From Niameybacter massiliensis (GTDB lineage: Bacteria; Bacillota; Clostridia; Lachnospirales; Cellulosilyticaceae): DNA of 64,000 bases. This document shows, in pieces, positions 27,032 through 35,011 of the stretch. The notes beneath the pieces were generated by a model. The model did no database searches. It saw nothing but the letters and a program-made list of their open reading frames with translations, and was not told the DNA's origin. The stretch spans positions 2,466,001 through 2,530,000 of the forward strand of contig NZ_LN875035.1 of the NCBI RefSeq assembly GCF_001282685.1. Reading direction: 5' to 3'. Made by a program: the position numbers and the translations under genes. How positions within the stretch are numbered: the first letter of the stretch is position 1; every line of letters begins with the position of its first letter.

Positions 27032-27520
27032 TTATTCGCCGATTAAATTCTTAGTAAATTTGAGTGTATTCCCTGCATAAATCTTAAAGTTAAAATAACG
27101 TTCCAATGTTATTATTTTTTCCGCTCCACTTGTTTGATTAACTAAATAACTTAACTCTGATAATGCACTTTTCATATAGTTGATTGTATTATCTAACATA
27201 AGCAAATCTCTATTCATATACAAGCTATTCTCTATGGAAGAGTCTTTAATCAAATCACTATCTATTTTTCCTCTTAGAGTATCTAAATACTTATTTAGAT
27301 TTTTTACAGTATCCTTTACATAACTCATATTTACTTCCTGTTCGAAAACAACCTTCTGAGCAAGAGAAAAAATTTGATTCTGTAAAATATTTAATTCTTC
27401 TATATAAGCCTGTACATTCTCTTTATGAGCATTATTCATGGTAGCCATACTCTGAACAGGATTACTTATACAGCAAATGATTGCTATCGTCAAAAATATC
27501 TTTTGTATAGTTGATTTCAT
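27032..27520 (-). CDS. small secreted helical protein of unknown function
   Basis: The 162-residue protein begins with a clear signal peptide (KIFLTIAIICCISNPVQSMA, cleavage near residue 26). The mature part is predicted to be almost all helical, without cysteines or recognisable motifs, and is rich in Asn, Leu and Lys. It is monocistronic between a terminator and the merR-family gene. I do not recognise a family. Confidence 0.65.
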   Translation of the reverse strand: MKSTIQKIFLTIAIICCISNPVQSMATMNNAHKENVQAYIEELNILQNQIFSLAQKVVFEQEVNMSYVKDTVKNLNKYLDTLRGKIDSDLIKDSSIENSLYMNRDLLMLDNTINYMKSALSELSYLVNQTSGAEKIITLERYFNFKIYAGNTLKFTKNLIGE

Positions 27521-27594
27521 TAAGTATACCTCTATCTTATAATATATATTTTAGAGTGTACCAAATAAAAATAAAATATACCTTTTATTTTCCA

Positions 27595-28407
27595 TTAAAC
27601 TTTTTCTACCCGTATTTGAATCTCTGTTACAAACTCTTTCTCTTGTCCTGTTTCATGGATATCTATTTTATAAATTTCTAGTGGATCACCTATAATCGTA
27701 TACTCTTTTTTTCTTATATACTCTAGTATTTGCTTCATACAATTCTTATTATTTTTATAAGCCCCTGTATAATGGCAACTCATATAAGTCCCGGCCTCTA
27801 ATTTAAAATTAAAGATCTCAGCATCTTCTCCTAATAAACAAAAAACTGACTTAAAGACATTACAAATGCCTTGTTGCACTTTTTCATAATCAAATACAGC
27901 GCCAATATTATGATTGCCTAGTATATAAAATTGATCCTCATAGTCCTTTTGAAGTTTTTGAATTAAAATATCTACTTCTTCATCTCTTGTAATATTTGCA
28001 TTTAAAATTAATGCTTTCCTTTTAGGCATTTCTTTTACTTGAATATGATAAGGTTCTATCCCCTCTACAACTTCTTCTATATCTTTTAGTCTTTCTTTAA
28101 TATTTTCTTTATGAGCTAAGAGTTCTTCTATCTTTTGGTCAATTAAAGCTACTTCTGTATTTAAAATGCTCTGTGTAGAGGCTATCGTTCTATCGTCTAA
28201 GTAATCTTTAATCTTCTTCATAGAGAAGTCTAGGGCTCTCAATTCCTTTATTAGATTTAAACGCCATATATCATGAAGGCTATAAAAGCGATACCCATTT
28301 TCTCCTCTCACTGGTTTTAAAATACCTAATTCTTCGTAATACATCAAAGAATCTTTACCAATTCCATAAATTTTAGAGATCTCCCCTATTTTATAATAAG
28401 GTTTCAT
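27595..28407 (-). CDS. MerR-family regulator with GyrI-like effector domain (BmrR type)
   Basis: The 270-residue protein has an N-terminal MerR winged helix (YKIGEISKIYGIGKDSLMYYEELGIL), a coiled-coil dimerisation helix (about 75-118), and a C-terminal domain (about 120-270) that fits the GyrI-like, drug-binding effector fold of BmrR regulators. It is divergent from the yitT-type gene. The promoter between them has the 19-bp spacer that MerR activators require. Confidence 0.9.
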   Translation of the reverse strand: MKPYYKIGEISKIYGIGKDSLMYYEELGILKPVRGENGYRFYSLHDIWRLNLIKELRALDFSMKKIKDYLDDRTIASTQSILNTEVALIDQKIEELLAHKENIKERLKDIEEVVEGIEPYHIQVKEMPKRKALILNANITRDEEVDILIQKLQKDYEDQFYILGNHNIGAVFDYEKVQQGICNVFKSVFCLLGEDAEIFNFKLEAGTYMSCHYTGAYKNNKNCMKQILEYIRKKEYTIIGDPLEIYKIDIHETGQEKEFVTEIQIRVEKV

Positions 28408-28442
28408 TTTATCATTCCTTTTTAACTTTTTTCAAAAAACCT

Positions 28443-28473
28443 TTGACTCTAGTATTATGCCATAGTTTATACT
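28443..28473 (+). promoter_or_regulatory. MerR-type promoter with 19-bp spacer for the YitT-family gene
   Basis: TTGACT (28443-28448) and TATACT (28468-28473) are 19 bp apart instead of 17, the stretched spacing that MerR-family activators correct by untwisting DNA. The element begins TTGACTCT, similar to BmrR-class operators. It lies between the divergent merR-type gene and the gene it probably controls. Confidence 0.65.
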
Positions 28474-28495
28474 TATGATAAAGGAGTTGATATTT

Positions 28496-29257
28496 ATGTA
28501 TACTCGTCTAAAAAAAATACCTTATAAATCTATTCTTCTGGTTATGGCGGGTGCAACCATTCTTTCGTTCGGAACTTTTAACTTTAACTATCAAAATAGC
28601 GTTACTGAAGGTGGTATTCTAGGATTGCTCTTACTCTTTAAAAATCTTTTTAATATTTCTCCTTCTCTTACAAGTGTTGTCTTAGACTTTTCCCTATTTC
28701 TTTTTGGTACTAGGTACTTTGGTAAAAGTTTCTTAATGTATTCTTTCTTGTCTACGGCAACTTTCTCCACTACATATGGTATATGGGAACATATAGGACC
28801 TATTGTTCCAAGCTTATCTAATCATATGTTAGCAGCTAGCTTACTTGCTGGATTATTCGTAGGTGTAGGTGTAGGACTTGTTGTACTCGGTGGTGGTGCA
28901 TCTTGCGGTGATGATGTGATTGCACTTGTTGTAAGCAAATTAACCCCACTTAAAATTAACTGGGTTTATATGATTACAGACTTCATTGTACTTGCATTAT
29001 CTTTAACCTACTTAAGCTTCTATCAAATTTTCTGGTCTTTAATCGCTGTTACTGTAAGCGGTAAGGTTATTGGTATAATCCACGAATTTGGTGAAAAACG
29101 AAAAGCAGCTCAAGAAACTGATCATACACTTCTTGAGTCACCTACAGAAGAAGAAGATACTATACTTACTGTTGATCATTCTTCTACAACAGAAGCTGAT
29201 GAGATGAATATAGATAATGAAGAAACACTTACACTTGATAGTGAAACTGCATCTTAA
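28496..29257 (+). CDS. YitT-family (DUF161) membrane protein
   Basis: The protein has about 253 residues, with five or six membrane helices between residues 15 and 190 and an acidic, Thr/Ser/Glu-rich cytoplasmic tail of some 50 residues. Typical YitT motifs are VTEGGILGLLLLFK, NISPSLTSVVLDFSLFL and GLVVLGGGASCGDDVIALVVSK. The family's function is unknown. The full-length YitT C-terminal DUF2179 domain is missing and replaced by the acidic tail. The frame opens at 28475, but that ATG contains the ribosome site AAAGGAG; ATG 28496 is the start. Confidence 0.82.
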   Translation: MYTRLKKIPYKSILLVMAGATILSFGTFNFNYQNSVTEGGILGLLLLFKNLFNISPSLTSVVLDFSLFLFGTRYFGKSFLMYSFLSTATFSTTYGIWEHIGPIVPSLSNHMLAASLLAGLFVGVGVGLVVLGGGASCGDDVIALVVSKLTPLKINWVYMITDFIVLALSLTYLSFYQIFWSLIAVTVSGKVIGIIHEFGEKRKAAQETDHTLLESPTEEEDTILTVDHSSTTEADEMNIDNEETLTLDSETAS

Positions 29258-29258
29258 T

Positions 29259-29292
29259 AAAAAGGCTGTTGCCCAAATGCAACAGCCTTTTT
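29259..29292. terminator. bidirectional terminator between yitT-type gene and dinB
   Basis: AAAGGCTGTTGC and GCAACAGCCTTT form a 12-bp stem with a 6-nt loop between convergent stop codons. Confidence 0.92.
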
Positions 29293-29293
29293 A

Positions 29294-30562
29294 TTATTCT
29301 TCTGTAACCTCACAATGTGTAATTCCTGTTTTCTTTTCTTTAGCAATGCCACCTGCCATATGGTCAAGCTTACTTCCTACAAAAGTTGAACGCATAATCG
29401 CATCTTCTCCAAATTTTTGTCGTATTTGATCAACGGCTTGGTCTAGCCTCCCATACTTGGTAGTCTCTGGTGTATCGAATAAGGTACACTGCTCTTCCTT
29501 CTCATACGTAATATGACTTGTGTGTACCCCTAACTGTCTAATAGGCATTTTATAATCCCAAGATTCTCTTAAAAGTTTACAAACACATGTATAAAGTTGA
29601 TGCGTCACATCTGTTGGCGATATAAGCATCATTTGATGTGAACGCCTTTCAAAGAAGGTATCAACCATACTCACAGCAATGCAGCTTGCACGCGCTCCAT
29701 CTTTTCTTAGCCGCATTCCTACTGTTTCACAAAGGGAAAGCAAAATCTTCTGGGCATCTTCCTTACAGCTTACATCATAAGGAATGGTTGTAGCATTACC
29801 ATAGCCTTTATTAGGTATTTTTTTTGTTGCAACTTCTAATCTATCAATACCATTTGCATAATGATAAATCACTTCCCCCTGCTTTCCTAAGTACGTCCTA
29901 AGCATTTTCATATCTGCCTTTGCAAGATCACCTATTGTCCGTATTCCTAACCTTTTTAGTTTTTCTTCTGCTGCACGTCCTACAAAGAAAAGTTCACGTA
30001 CTGGCATGGGCCACATTTTATCTTCTATTTCATAAGGAAATAACGTATGGATAAGATTGGGCTTTTTTAAGTCACTTGCCATTTTTGCTAATAGCTTATT
30101 AGAAGAAATACCTATATTAACCGTAAAGCCTAGTTCCTGTTCTATTCTATCTTTAATTACCTGGGCAATACTTAACGGGCTACCGTATAAGCCTTCTGTC
30201 CCTGTCATATCCATAAAGGCTTCATCTATAGAATATTGTTCAACTACAGGAGTGTATGTTCTTAGGAGAGTAATAAACTCTCTAGAACAAGCCTCATAAA
30301 GTTCATGATTAGGCTTTACAATAACTAAATCCGGACATTTCATCAATGCTGAAGTAATGGGTTCTCCTGTTTGAACTCCATAGGCTTTTGCAGCTATAGA
30401 TTTTGCTAAAATAACACCTTTTCGCTGCTCCCTATCACCACCTACTGCTGAAGGTAATGTACGTAAATCCACGCAGTCACCTAAAACTTGAACTCTATAG
30501 GCTGCTTCCCAGCTCAAAAAGGCTGAGTTCACATCTATATGAAATATAATACGCTCTACCAT
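29294..30562 (-). CDS. dinB: DNA polymerase IV, Y family
   Basis: The 422-residue translesion polymerase has the catalytic acidic residues D10 (IIFHIDVNSAFLSWEAA) and D113-E114 (YSIDEAFMDMTG). Other family marks are GVILAKSIAAKAYGV, the NIGISSNKLLAKMASDLKKP block and a little-finger domain (about 240-350). The extra 60 C-terminal residues include HITYEKEEQCTLFD, whose QCTLFD is a plausible beta-clamp-binding motif. It is the second gene of an operon headed by a small gene with a LexA-type box, so it is probably damage-induced. Confidence 0.94.
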   Translation of the reverse strand: MVERIIFHIDVNSAFLSWEAAYRVQVLGDCVDLRTLPSAVGGDREQRKGVILAKSIAAKAYGVQTGEPITSALMKCPDLVIVKPNHELYEACSREFITLLRTYTPVVEQYSIDEAFMDMTGTEGLYGSPLSIAQVIKDRIEQELGFTVNIGISSNKLLAKMASDLKKPNLIHTLFPYEIEDKMWPMPVRELFFVGRAAEEKLKRLGIRTIGDLAKADMKMLRTYLGKQGEVIYHYANGIDRLEVATKKIPNKGYGNATTIPYDVSCKEDAQKILLSLCETVGMRLRKDGARASCIAVSMVDTFFERRSHQMMLISPTDVTHQLYTCVCKLLRESWDYKMPIRQLGVHTSHITYEKEEQCTLFDTPETTKYGRLDQAVDQIRQKFGEDAIMRSTFVGSKLDHMAGGIAKEKKTGITHCEVTEE

Positions 30563-30571
30563 AAATACCTC

Positions 30572-30841
30572 CTAACAAATCACACGCCTAATGGTCCATT
30601 TATGGCTCACAATATGATAACGTAATTCTAGCATCTTCTCACTTGCTTCAAACTGTACTTTACAACCATAATCTAATGTTTTAGTGCCTGCAAATTGATT
30701 CTCATTGGTATAAATAATATTCACAACTTTTGCCGTTTGCAAATGATGATTTTCATCTTCTAAACGTAACTTTAATGGTACAATTTCCCCTAGTGCATTA
30801 AACTTAGAAATGATTTCAATAGGTAGATTGATCCATTCCAT
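30572..30841 (-). CDS. small conserved-looking protein in the dinB operon
   Basis: The 89-residue protein (MEWINLPIEIISKFNAL start) is mixed alpha/beta and ends with WTIRRVIC. Nine bases separate it from dinB. I do not recognise the family; it may assist or regulate the polymerase. The frame can be extended upstream to 30865, but that start lies within the LexA-type box and has no ribosome site, while ATG 30841 has AAGGAG at good distance. Confidence 0.65.
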   Translation of the reverse strand: MEWINLPIEIISKFNALGEIVPLKLRLEDENHHLQTAKVVNIIYTNENQFAGTKTLDYGCKVQFEASEKMLELRYHIVSHKWTIRRVIC

Positions 30842-30858
30842 AAACCCACTCCTTATAT

Positions 30859-30872
30859 CGAACATATGTTTG
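30859..30872 (-). promoter_or_regulatory. LexA (SOS) box
   Basis: CGAACATATGTTTG matches the Firmicute SOS consensus CGAACnnnnGTTCG with one mismatch. It sits about 18 bp upstream of the small gene that heads the dinB operon. Confidence 0.75.
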
Positions 30873-30971
30873 TTTTAAGTGTATCAGAACAGATATATTT
30901 TGTAAATCATTTTCTGTAACTTTCTTAATATTAAATATTATTAATCTACATTTTTCTATTTTCCAATTGTC

Positions 30972-30999
30972 ACTCTTCTATATAATTGGACATATGATA
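30972..30999 (+). promoter_or_regulatory. sigma-K-type promoter
   Basis: AC (30972-30973), 17 bp, then CATATGATA (30991-30999) fits the mother-cell sigma-K consensus AC-N16/17-CATAnnnTA exactly. It serves the first Cys-tailed protein gene. Confidence 0.65.
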
Positions 31000-31071
31000 T
31001 ACAAGATAGATTAAATAAAAATATTTAATACTATCTTAAAATCTATTTCATCTAATTAGGGAGGTTTTTTT

Positions 31072-31422
31072 ATGGCCATGAATGAAAATGTAAACTTCAC
31101 TCCAGAAGAAAAAATTACACCTGAAGCACCAGTTGCTGCACCACCTTCTCCTACTCCAAAAGGTTTTTGCGAAAATCTTAGCGATGTACTCACAAGTATT
31201 GGTGACACTGAAACAAAACTTGGCACTAGCTTAAACAATCTTTCTTATGCTATTCAAACTGCTGTAGCTACTCAACACTTATCTGAAGCTATCACCTTAC
31301 TTGCTGAATTCCCAGATGCTGTTTACTCACTTGTATTATTAGAATATGCAACTGCTACAAAACTTACAAGGGTATGCAATTGCCAGGCTTGTCAAGGTTG
31401 TGGATGCTCTACTCGTCCATAA
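31072..31422 (+). CDS. Cys-tailed helical spore-surface-like protein, family member 1
   Basis: The 116-residue protein has a Pro/Ala-rich N-terminus (TPEAPVAAPPSPTPKG), two to three amphipathic helices (FCENLSDVLTSIGDTETKLG onwards) and a C-terminal Cys cluster CNCQACQGCGC. It has no signal peptide or membrane segment. It aligns with the next gene over most of its length, for example VYSLVLLEYATATKL against IYALILLEQATIRKL. I know no named family. A sigma-K-type promoter and the Cys tail suggest a cross-linked spore coat or exosporium component; that is inference. Confidence 0.75.
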   Translation: MAMNENVNFTPEEKITPEAPVAAPPSPTPKGFCENLSDVLTSIGDTETKLGTSLNNLSYAIQTAVATQHLSEAITLLAEFPDAVYSLVLLEYATATKLTRVCNCQACQGCGCSTRP

Positions 31423-31484
31423 TAGTCTACTATTTTTCATATAAAACTATTTCATATTATTTTACTAGTGCTTTATATCCTATC

Positions 31485-31519
31485 AAAAGAGTAGATCTTA
31501 ATCTAGATCCGCTCTTTTT
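31485..31519 (+). terminator. terminator after Cys-tailed protein 1
   Basis: AAAAGAG-TA-GATC and GATC-CG-CTCTTTT form a stem with internal mismatch and an 8-nt loop, followed by a T run. It lies within the 265-bp gap before the next gene. Confidence 0.7.
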
Positions 31520-31560
31520 GTTCATCCTTAAATATATTTTTCTTTTTTACAGGATTTTTC

Positions 31561-31588
31561 ACCTTTATACATATTCCAACATATTATA
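31561..31588 (+). promoter_or_regulatory. sigma-K-type promoter
   Basis: AC (31561-31562), 17 bp, then CATATTATA (31580-31588) is an exact fit to AC-N16/17-CATAnnnTA. It lies about 100 bp upstream of the second Cys-tailed protein gene. Confidence 0.65.
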
Positions 31589-31687
31589 TGGTAGATAGAC
31601 CAAATATATCCTATTTAGTTTATTAGTAGGACAGAGTAATGCTCTTTCTTACAGTGATCTTTATTAATTTATTAGGAGGTTTTTTTT

Positions 31688-32029
31688 ATGGAGAATTCTA
31701 ACCCTGAACTCCTACAAGAAAAAGGCTATACAACTAAACAATCTGGCCCTATATGTCACCCATCAGCAACTAGCTTTTGTAGTGAACTTGCAGAAATTCT
31801 TTCTAGCATTGCTTCTGTAGAGGAAGATCTTGGTGATACTTTAAAAAGCTTAGCATGTTCCTTAGATAAAGTAACTACTGCTGAAGATGTCATAAAAATC
31901 CTTAACACTTTACCAGATACTATTTATGCCCTTATACTTCTTGAACAAGCAACAATCAGAAAACTCAATATAGTTTGTGAATGCCCTACTTGTAAAGCTT
32001 GTGCCTGCAAACATCATAAAGAATTTTAG
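31688..32029 (+). CDS. Cys-tailed helical spore-surface-like protein, family member 2
   Basis: The 113-residue paralogue of the preceding protein shares the pattern FCSELAEILSSIASVEEDLG, a middle helix, the LPDTIYALILLEQAT block and a C-terminal Cys/His cluster (CECPTCKACACKHH). There is no signal peptide. It has its own sigma-K-type promoter and a strong AGGAGG site. The third family member follows after 52 bp and probably shares this transcript. Confidence 0.75.
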   Translation: MENSNPELLQEKGYTTKQSGPICHPSATSFCSELAEILSSIASVEEDLGDTLKSLACSLDKVTTAEDVIKILNTLPDTIYALILLEQATIRKLNIVCECPTCKACACKHHKEF

Positions 32030-32051
32030 AACATTTTAATGTTCTAAAATT
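32022..32051 (+). repeat. perfect inverted repeat between family members 2 and 3
   Basis: AATTTTAGAACATT and its complement are directly adjacent and overlap the stop codon of the preceding gene. There is no T run, so it is more likely an RNA-stabilising or attenuating hairpin than a full terminator. Confidence 0.55.
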
Positions 32052-32081
32052 CTCCCATAAACTACACAAGGAGGTGTAACT

Positions 32082-32576
32082 ATGTCAATGATTCAAAATC
32101 AAGATTGTCCAAAAAAGGGGAGATTTATTGAATTAATAAATTCTACCTATTATCAAATGGATATGCTAGACTATCTCATGTGCAAAGGAAATGAAAAGGT
32201 TTGTAATAGTCTTGAAACGCTCTGCCACTCTTGTTACAACTGCTGCAATACAGAAAATGATTTAAAGAATGCATTGAATAATTTAAACATGGCTATTAAT
32301 TTGTATTATTTCCACTTAAACGCAAAACTTGACCTACTTTGTAACCATCCTATCCTTTTAGATTGTGTGTGTACTCCTTTAGGTTCTAGACATAATACTT
32401 CTAGTACTAAATGCTGCCATTGTAAAGTATGTGGAAGATCTAGGCAACACAAGCACCACACAAGTTGTCACTGTCCTTGTTGCCAACAGTGTTTACAAAA
32501 CACTTGTTGTGAGCAGCCTACTCATAGACATAAAAATACTCATACTAATTCTGCTTTCTATACGACAAATAAGTGA
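32082..32576 (+). CDS. Cys/His-rich spore-surface-like protein, divergent family member 3
   Basis: The 164-residue protein has a helical N-terminal half similar in spacing to its two upstream neighbours (FIELINSTYYQMDMLDYLM, NAKLDLLC) and a C-terminal half very rich in Cys and His (CCHCKVCGRSRQHKHH, SCHCPCCQQC). It contains over 20 cysteines in total. There is no signal peptide. Metal binding or disulfide cross-linking is likely from composition. It is probably expressed with the preceding gene. Confidence 0.7.
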   Translation: MSMIQNQDCPKKGRFIELINSTYYQMDMLDYLMCKGNEKVCNSLETLCHSCYNCCNTENDLKNALNNLNMAINLYYFHLNAKLDLLCNHPILLDCVCTPLGSRHNTSSTKCCHCKVCGRSRQHKHHTSCHCPCCQQCLQNTCCEQPTHRHKNTHTNSAFYTTNK

Positions 32577-32596
32577 AGTTACTGAGTTTGAAATTA

Positions 32597-32655
32597 AAAT
32601 ATATTATAAAGGAGTAGCCACTCACTTGAGTGGCTACTCCTTTATAATATATTTT
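32597..32655. terminator. long bidirectional terminator
   Basis: A stem of about 26 bp (ATATTATAAAGGAGTAGCCA and complement) with a 4-nt loop separates the Cys-tailed gene trio from the convergent array of small proteins and ends in a T run. Confidence 0.92.
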
Positions 32656-32673
32656 TTGATTTATAATAAATAT

Positions 32674-33009
32674 TTATACCATCGTATTGATATAAATACT
32701 TCCACTTAGCTTCGTGGGTATACTTTGAAACATAATAAAATCTGCAACTGTATAAGTAACTCCGGATTGAGTTGCAATAATTGCTGGTCCCAATATCTTC
32801 CAGCTTAACTGGGTATATGTTTGTGTACCAATGGTATAGTTTACAGGTATATAGAAATAAGCTTCCTGATTAGCTGTAATGCTTAAATCATTGCCTGATA
32901 CCTGTGCTATAATTGTACTAAAACTTCCTGGTTCCTTTCCTGCATTGTCTCCAGTAATCTCTGCATCAGACAAAATCATTTTGAAAACAACATTGTTTAT
33001 TACAGCCAT
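32674..33009 (-). CDS. small beta-rich protein, TGDNAG family, last gene of the array
   Basis: The 111-residue protein is predicted to be all beta, with no signal peptide and no Cys. It is a clear paralogue of the first gene of the array (35784-36113): both have A-x-[VI]-TGDNAG-x-EP near residue 20 and a later LSW motif. Ends of such operons with related proteins suggest a shared structural role. The family is not one I can name. It is preceded by AAAGGAGG. Confidence 0.7.
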   Translation of the reverse strand: MAVINNVVFKMILSDAEITGDNAGKEPGSFSTIIAQVSGNDLSITANQEAYFYIPVNYTIGTQTYTQLSWKILGPAIIATQSGVTYTVADFIMFQSIPTKLSGSIYINTMV

Positions 33010-33043
33010 AATTCATTCCTCCTTTGCTTAAATCTGTTATGAC

Positions 33044-33379
33044 TTATACAGTATCATAGAATTGTACAGTTACTTCCCCTTGTAATTGTATGTGCGCTTG
33101 AGTCTGATTTACCATTCCAGGGCATTCCATCATTACTCCACTTAATATATAATTGGTATTTGCTATTTGATTTGTTTTATAAATAAACTGTTTTTTTATT
33201 TCAATAATAGAATTTTGTTGATTAATACTTACTGGAACTTGTAAACTAACGATGAGCCATGCATCTGTATAGTTCTGTATCATATCCTTTAATGCACTAA
33301 AATCTATCGTTATATTAAACGTATTCAAATCACCTATAGTTTCTAATGTAATTTGGTTAGGCTGTATACTTATTTGCAT
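33044..33379 (-). CDS. small beta-rich array protein
   Basis: The 111-residue protein has no signal peptide. Its core NITIDFSALKDMIQNYTDAW fits a pattern seen across the array: a strand ending in Asp, a short amphipathic helix with a Tyr, then alternating strands. The last strand is VTVQFYDTV. The function is unknown; it is probably a structural surface protein. Confidence 0.65.
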   Translation of the reverse strand: MQISIQPNQITLETIGDLNTFNITIDFSALKDMIQNYTDAWLIVSLQVPVSINQQNSIIEIKKQFIYKTNQIANTNYILSGVMMECPGMVNQTQAHIQLQGEVTVQFYDTV

Positions 33380-33390
33380 AATATCCCCCC

Positions 33391-33744
33391 TTATAGCTGC
33401 TTTATATTATAGACGATGAGTTGTACCTGCGCTTGCGGACTTCTAGTACTATCTATTTCTATAAGTCCTGAATAAAGCGTCGTTAAAGTTACTTTTTGTT
33501 TTATAATCTGCGCTACTTCAAATCTATTTGCAATTCCAATAGTCGTTATTGTCTGTATAGAGTTCCCTTGACTCTTTTTTTGTATAGTTGGTAATTCTAA
33601 GATCCCCGTTACATAAATCCACATGTATTTAGCAATACTTTGCCATACTACGCTTAAGTCCACTACAACTGTTGCTTCTTCTTCTTGTACATTCACTACA
33701 GTAACAGAACCTAATGGAATCAATACATTTTGTGCCAATGTCAT
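33391..33744 (-). CDS. small beta-rich array protein
   Basis: The 117-residue protein has the array's core motif as VVVDLSVVWQSIAKYMWIYV and ends in a strand, VQLIVYNI. No signal peptide is visible. The frame opens at GTG 33747, but ATG 33744 is placed better relative to AAGGAGA. It lies 11 bp before the next gene. Confidence 0.65.
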   Translation of the reverse strand: MTLAQNVLIPLGSVTVVNVQEEEATVVVDLSVVWQSIAKYMWIYVTGILELPTIQKKSQGNSIQTITTIGIANRFEVAQIIKQKVTLTTLYSGLIEIDSTRSPQAQVQLIVYNIKQL

Positions 33745-33763
33745 CACATCTCCTTTGCAAATC

Positions 33764-34333
33764 TTATAAGATACTTACTTGAGTAGGTAATTCAATAATA
33801 TTATGATGTATTGGATATAACCCTTGTTCACAACTTTCATACTGTACCCTCAAAAAGGGATGCATATGCTTGACTTCAAATAGATTTCCTGCAAATCCTA
33901 CACACGAATATTCACTGTGTCCCTTGATGCACACACCTTTATTTTCTAACTCATTACTCATCCATTTTTCCACAATAGTTGTTACGTCTACTTCTATATA
34001 ACTCTGCTTCTTGTCTATTTCAAAAACTATTTCATTTGTATCATCTATTTTAGGCCATGTATAACATTCATCATACACATTTATAAAGTCTAATAACGGT
34101 GCAATACTATATTCCATTTTATCGTAAAGTTTATATCTATTATTCAGAGGAACTGTAAACAGTATTAGCTTAGCATTTATAATATGTGTAATACCCTTTA
34201 ATCCCGATAAGTCAATATAAAGTGTACTACTTACGCCTCTTCCTATATATAACAGTTCCCCTGCTTCTTCAATGTTTGTACAGCGTTCATTTAGTATGAA
34301 ACTATCTATATCCCTCAAATCAATTTGACTCAT
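33764..34333 (-). CDS. DNRLRE domain protein in the small-protein array
   Basis: The 189-residue protein is the only member with a recognisable domain. The pattern AKLILFTV, the long middle section, YIEVDVTTIVEKWMSNELENKG and the final PFLRVQYES matches the DNRLRE beta-sandwich found in carbohydrate-associated surface proteins. It lacks a signal peptide, unusual for DNRLRE proteins but normal for spore-coat or exosporium proteins made in the mother cell. It overlaps the end of the preceding gene by 14 bp, so translation is probably coupled. Confidence 0.7.
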   Translation of the reverse strand: MSQIDLRDIDSFILNERCTNIEEAGELLYIGRGVSSTLYIDLSGLKGITHIINAKLILFTVPLNNRYKLYDKMEYSIAPLLDFINVYDECYTWPKIDDTNEIVFEIDKKQSYIEVDVTTIVEKWMSNELENKGVCIKGHSEYSCVGFAGNLFEVKHMHPFLRVQYESCEQGLYPIHHNIIELPTQVSIL

Positions 34334-34658
34334 TTTCCCACTTCCTTTTGCATACTAAACTTGCTTGTGTTCTACATTGTATACTATTAATATCTATAAT
34401 TTCTCCATATACCAGAGCTTCAAATTCTATTTTATTGTCTTTGCATTCACTATAAATATTACTATAGTCATAGATCCTTACATAAGATGCCTGTGTCGTT
34501 TGATCTAGGGTAGCTACTGAGATACTTGTCTTAAGCATTACATCATATCTTGCTAAAAATTGTTGTATAGATAAGCAATCTACAGTCACCAATAAACGTG
34601 TTACAAGCCCCCCATTGCCACTTACTAAGTAAGGCTGTATCATTACCTGAATTGACAT
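34320..34658 (-). CDS. small beta-rich array protein
   Basis: The 112-residue protein (start MSIQVMIQPYLVSG) carries the array motif LLVTVDCLSIQQFLARYDVM and a C-terminal strand region, TQASLVCKRKW. It has four cysteines, unlike most neighbours. The frame can be read from 34700, but ATG 34658 follows an AAGGAGG site. Confidence 0.65.
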   Translation of the reverse strand: MSIQVMIQPYLVSGNGGLVTRLLVTVDCLSIQQFLARYDVMLKTSISVATLDQTTQASYVRIYDYSNIYSECKDNKIEFEALVYGEIIDINSIQCRTQASLVCKRKWENESN

Positions 34659-34678
34659 ATACTTTTGCCTCCTTACTT

Positions 34679-34996
34679 TTAGTTTTGTCCAATATACCAA
34701 ATTTCCCCTGTTGCATTTATAATTTGATCCGATGTAACTTCTCCAATCGCCATATACATTCCCTCTAATTGTAGGATTCCCTTACCATTTTGATACTGTA
34801 TTGCAGATGCAGGTAAAGTTTGTGAAATAACTATATGTTGAGAGAGTAGGTCGAAATTTACACTTACAATCAAGTTGCTATCTATTTGAGTTGGAATCGT
34901 TCCATCAAAAGATAATGTCATTCCTATTTGACTTACAGGGACTTGATTCCCTGTAATTTGATAAAGAATATTAAATGTTGTATTGATTGTATACAT
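34679..34996 (-). CDS. small beta-rich array protein
   Basis: The 105-residue all-beta protein has no signal peptide and no Cys. Its SVNFDLLSQHIVISQTL segment corresponds weakly to the array core. It ends with a GEIWYIGQN strand. No family is recognised. Confidence 0.62.
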   Translation of the reverse strand: MYTINTTFNILYQITGNQVPVSQIGMTLSFDGTIPTQIDSNLIVSVNFDLLSQHIVISQTLPASAIQYQNGKGILQLEGMYMAIGEVTSDQIINATGEIWYIGQN

Positions 34997-35011
34997 TTTT
35001 TATCCCCTCTT

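Noticed and set aside
24463-28407. AgrD-like autoinducing peptide gene beside the AgrC-like kinase
   Set aside because: The only small neighbour, the 162-residue secreted protein, has a normal signal peptide and no Cys thiolactone motif; no short ORF fits.
32431-32709. 92-codon frame overlapping the third Cys-rich gene on the plus strand
   Set aside because: It is out of frame with a well-supported gene, runs through the terminator palindrome and has no ribosome site.
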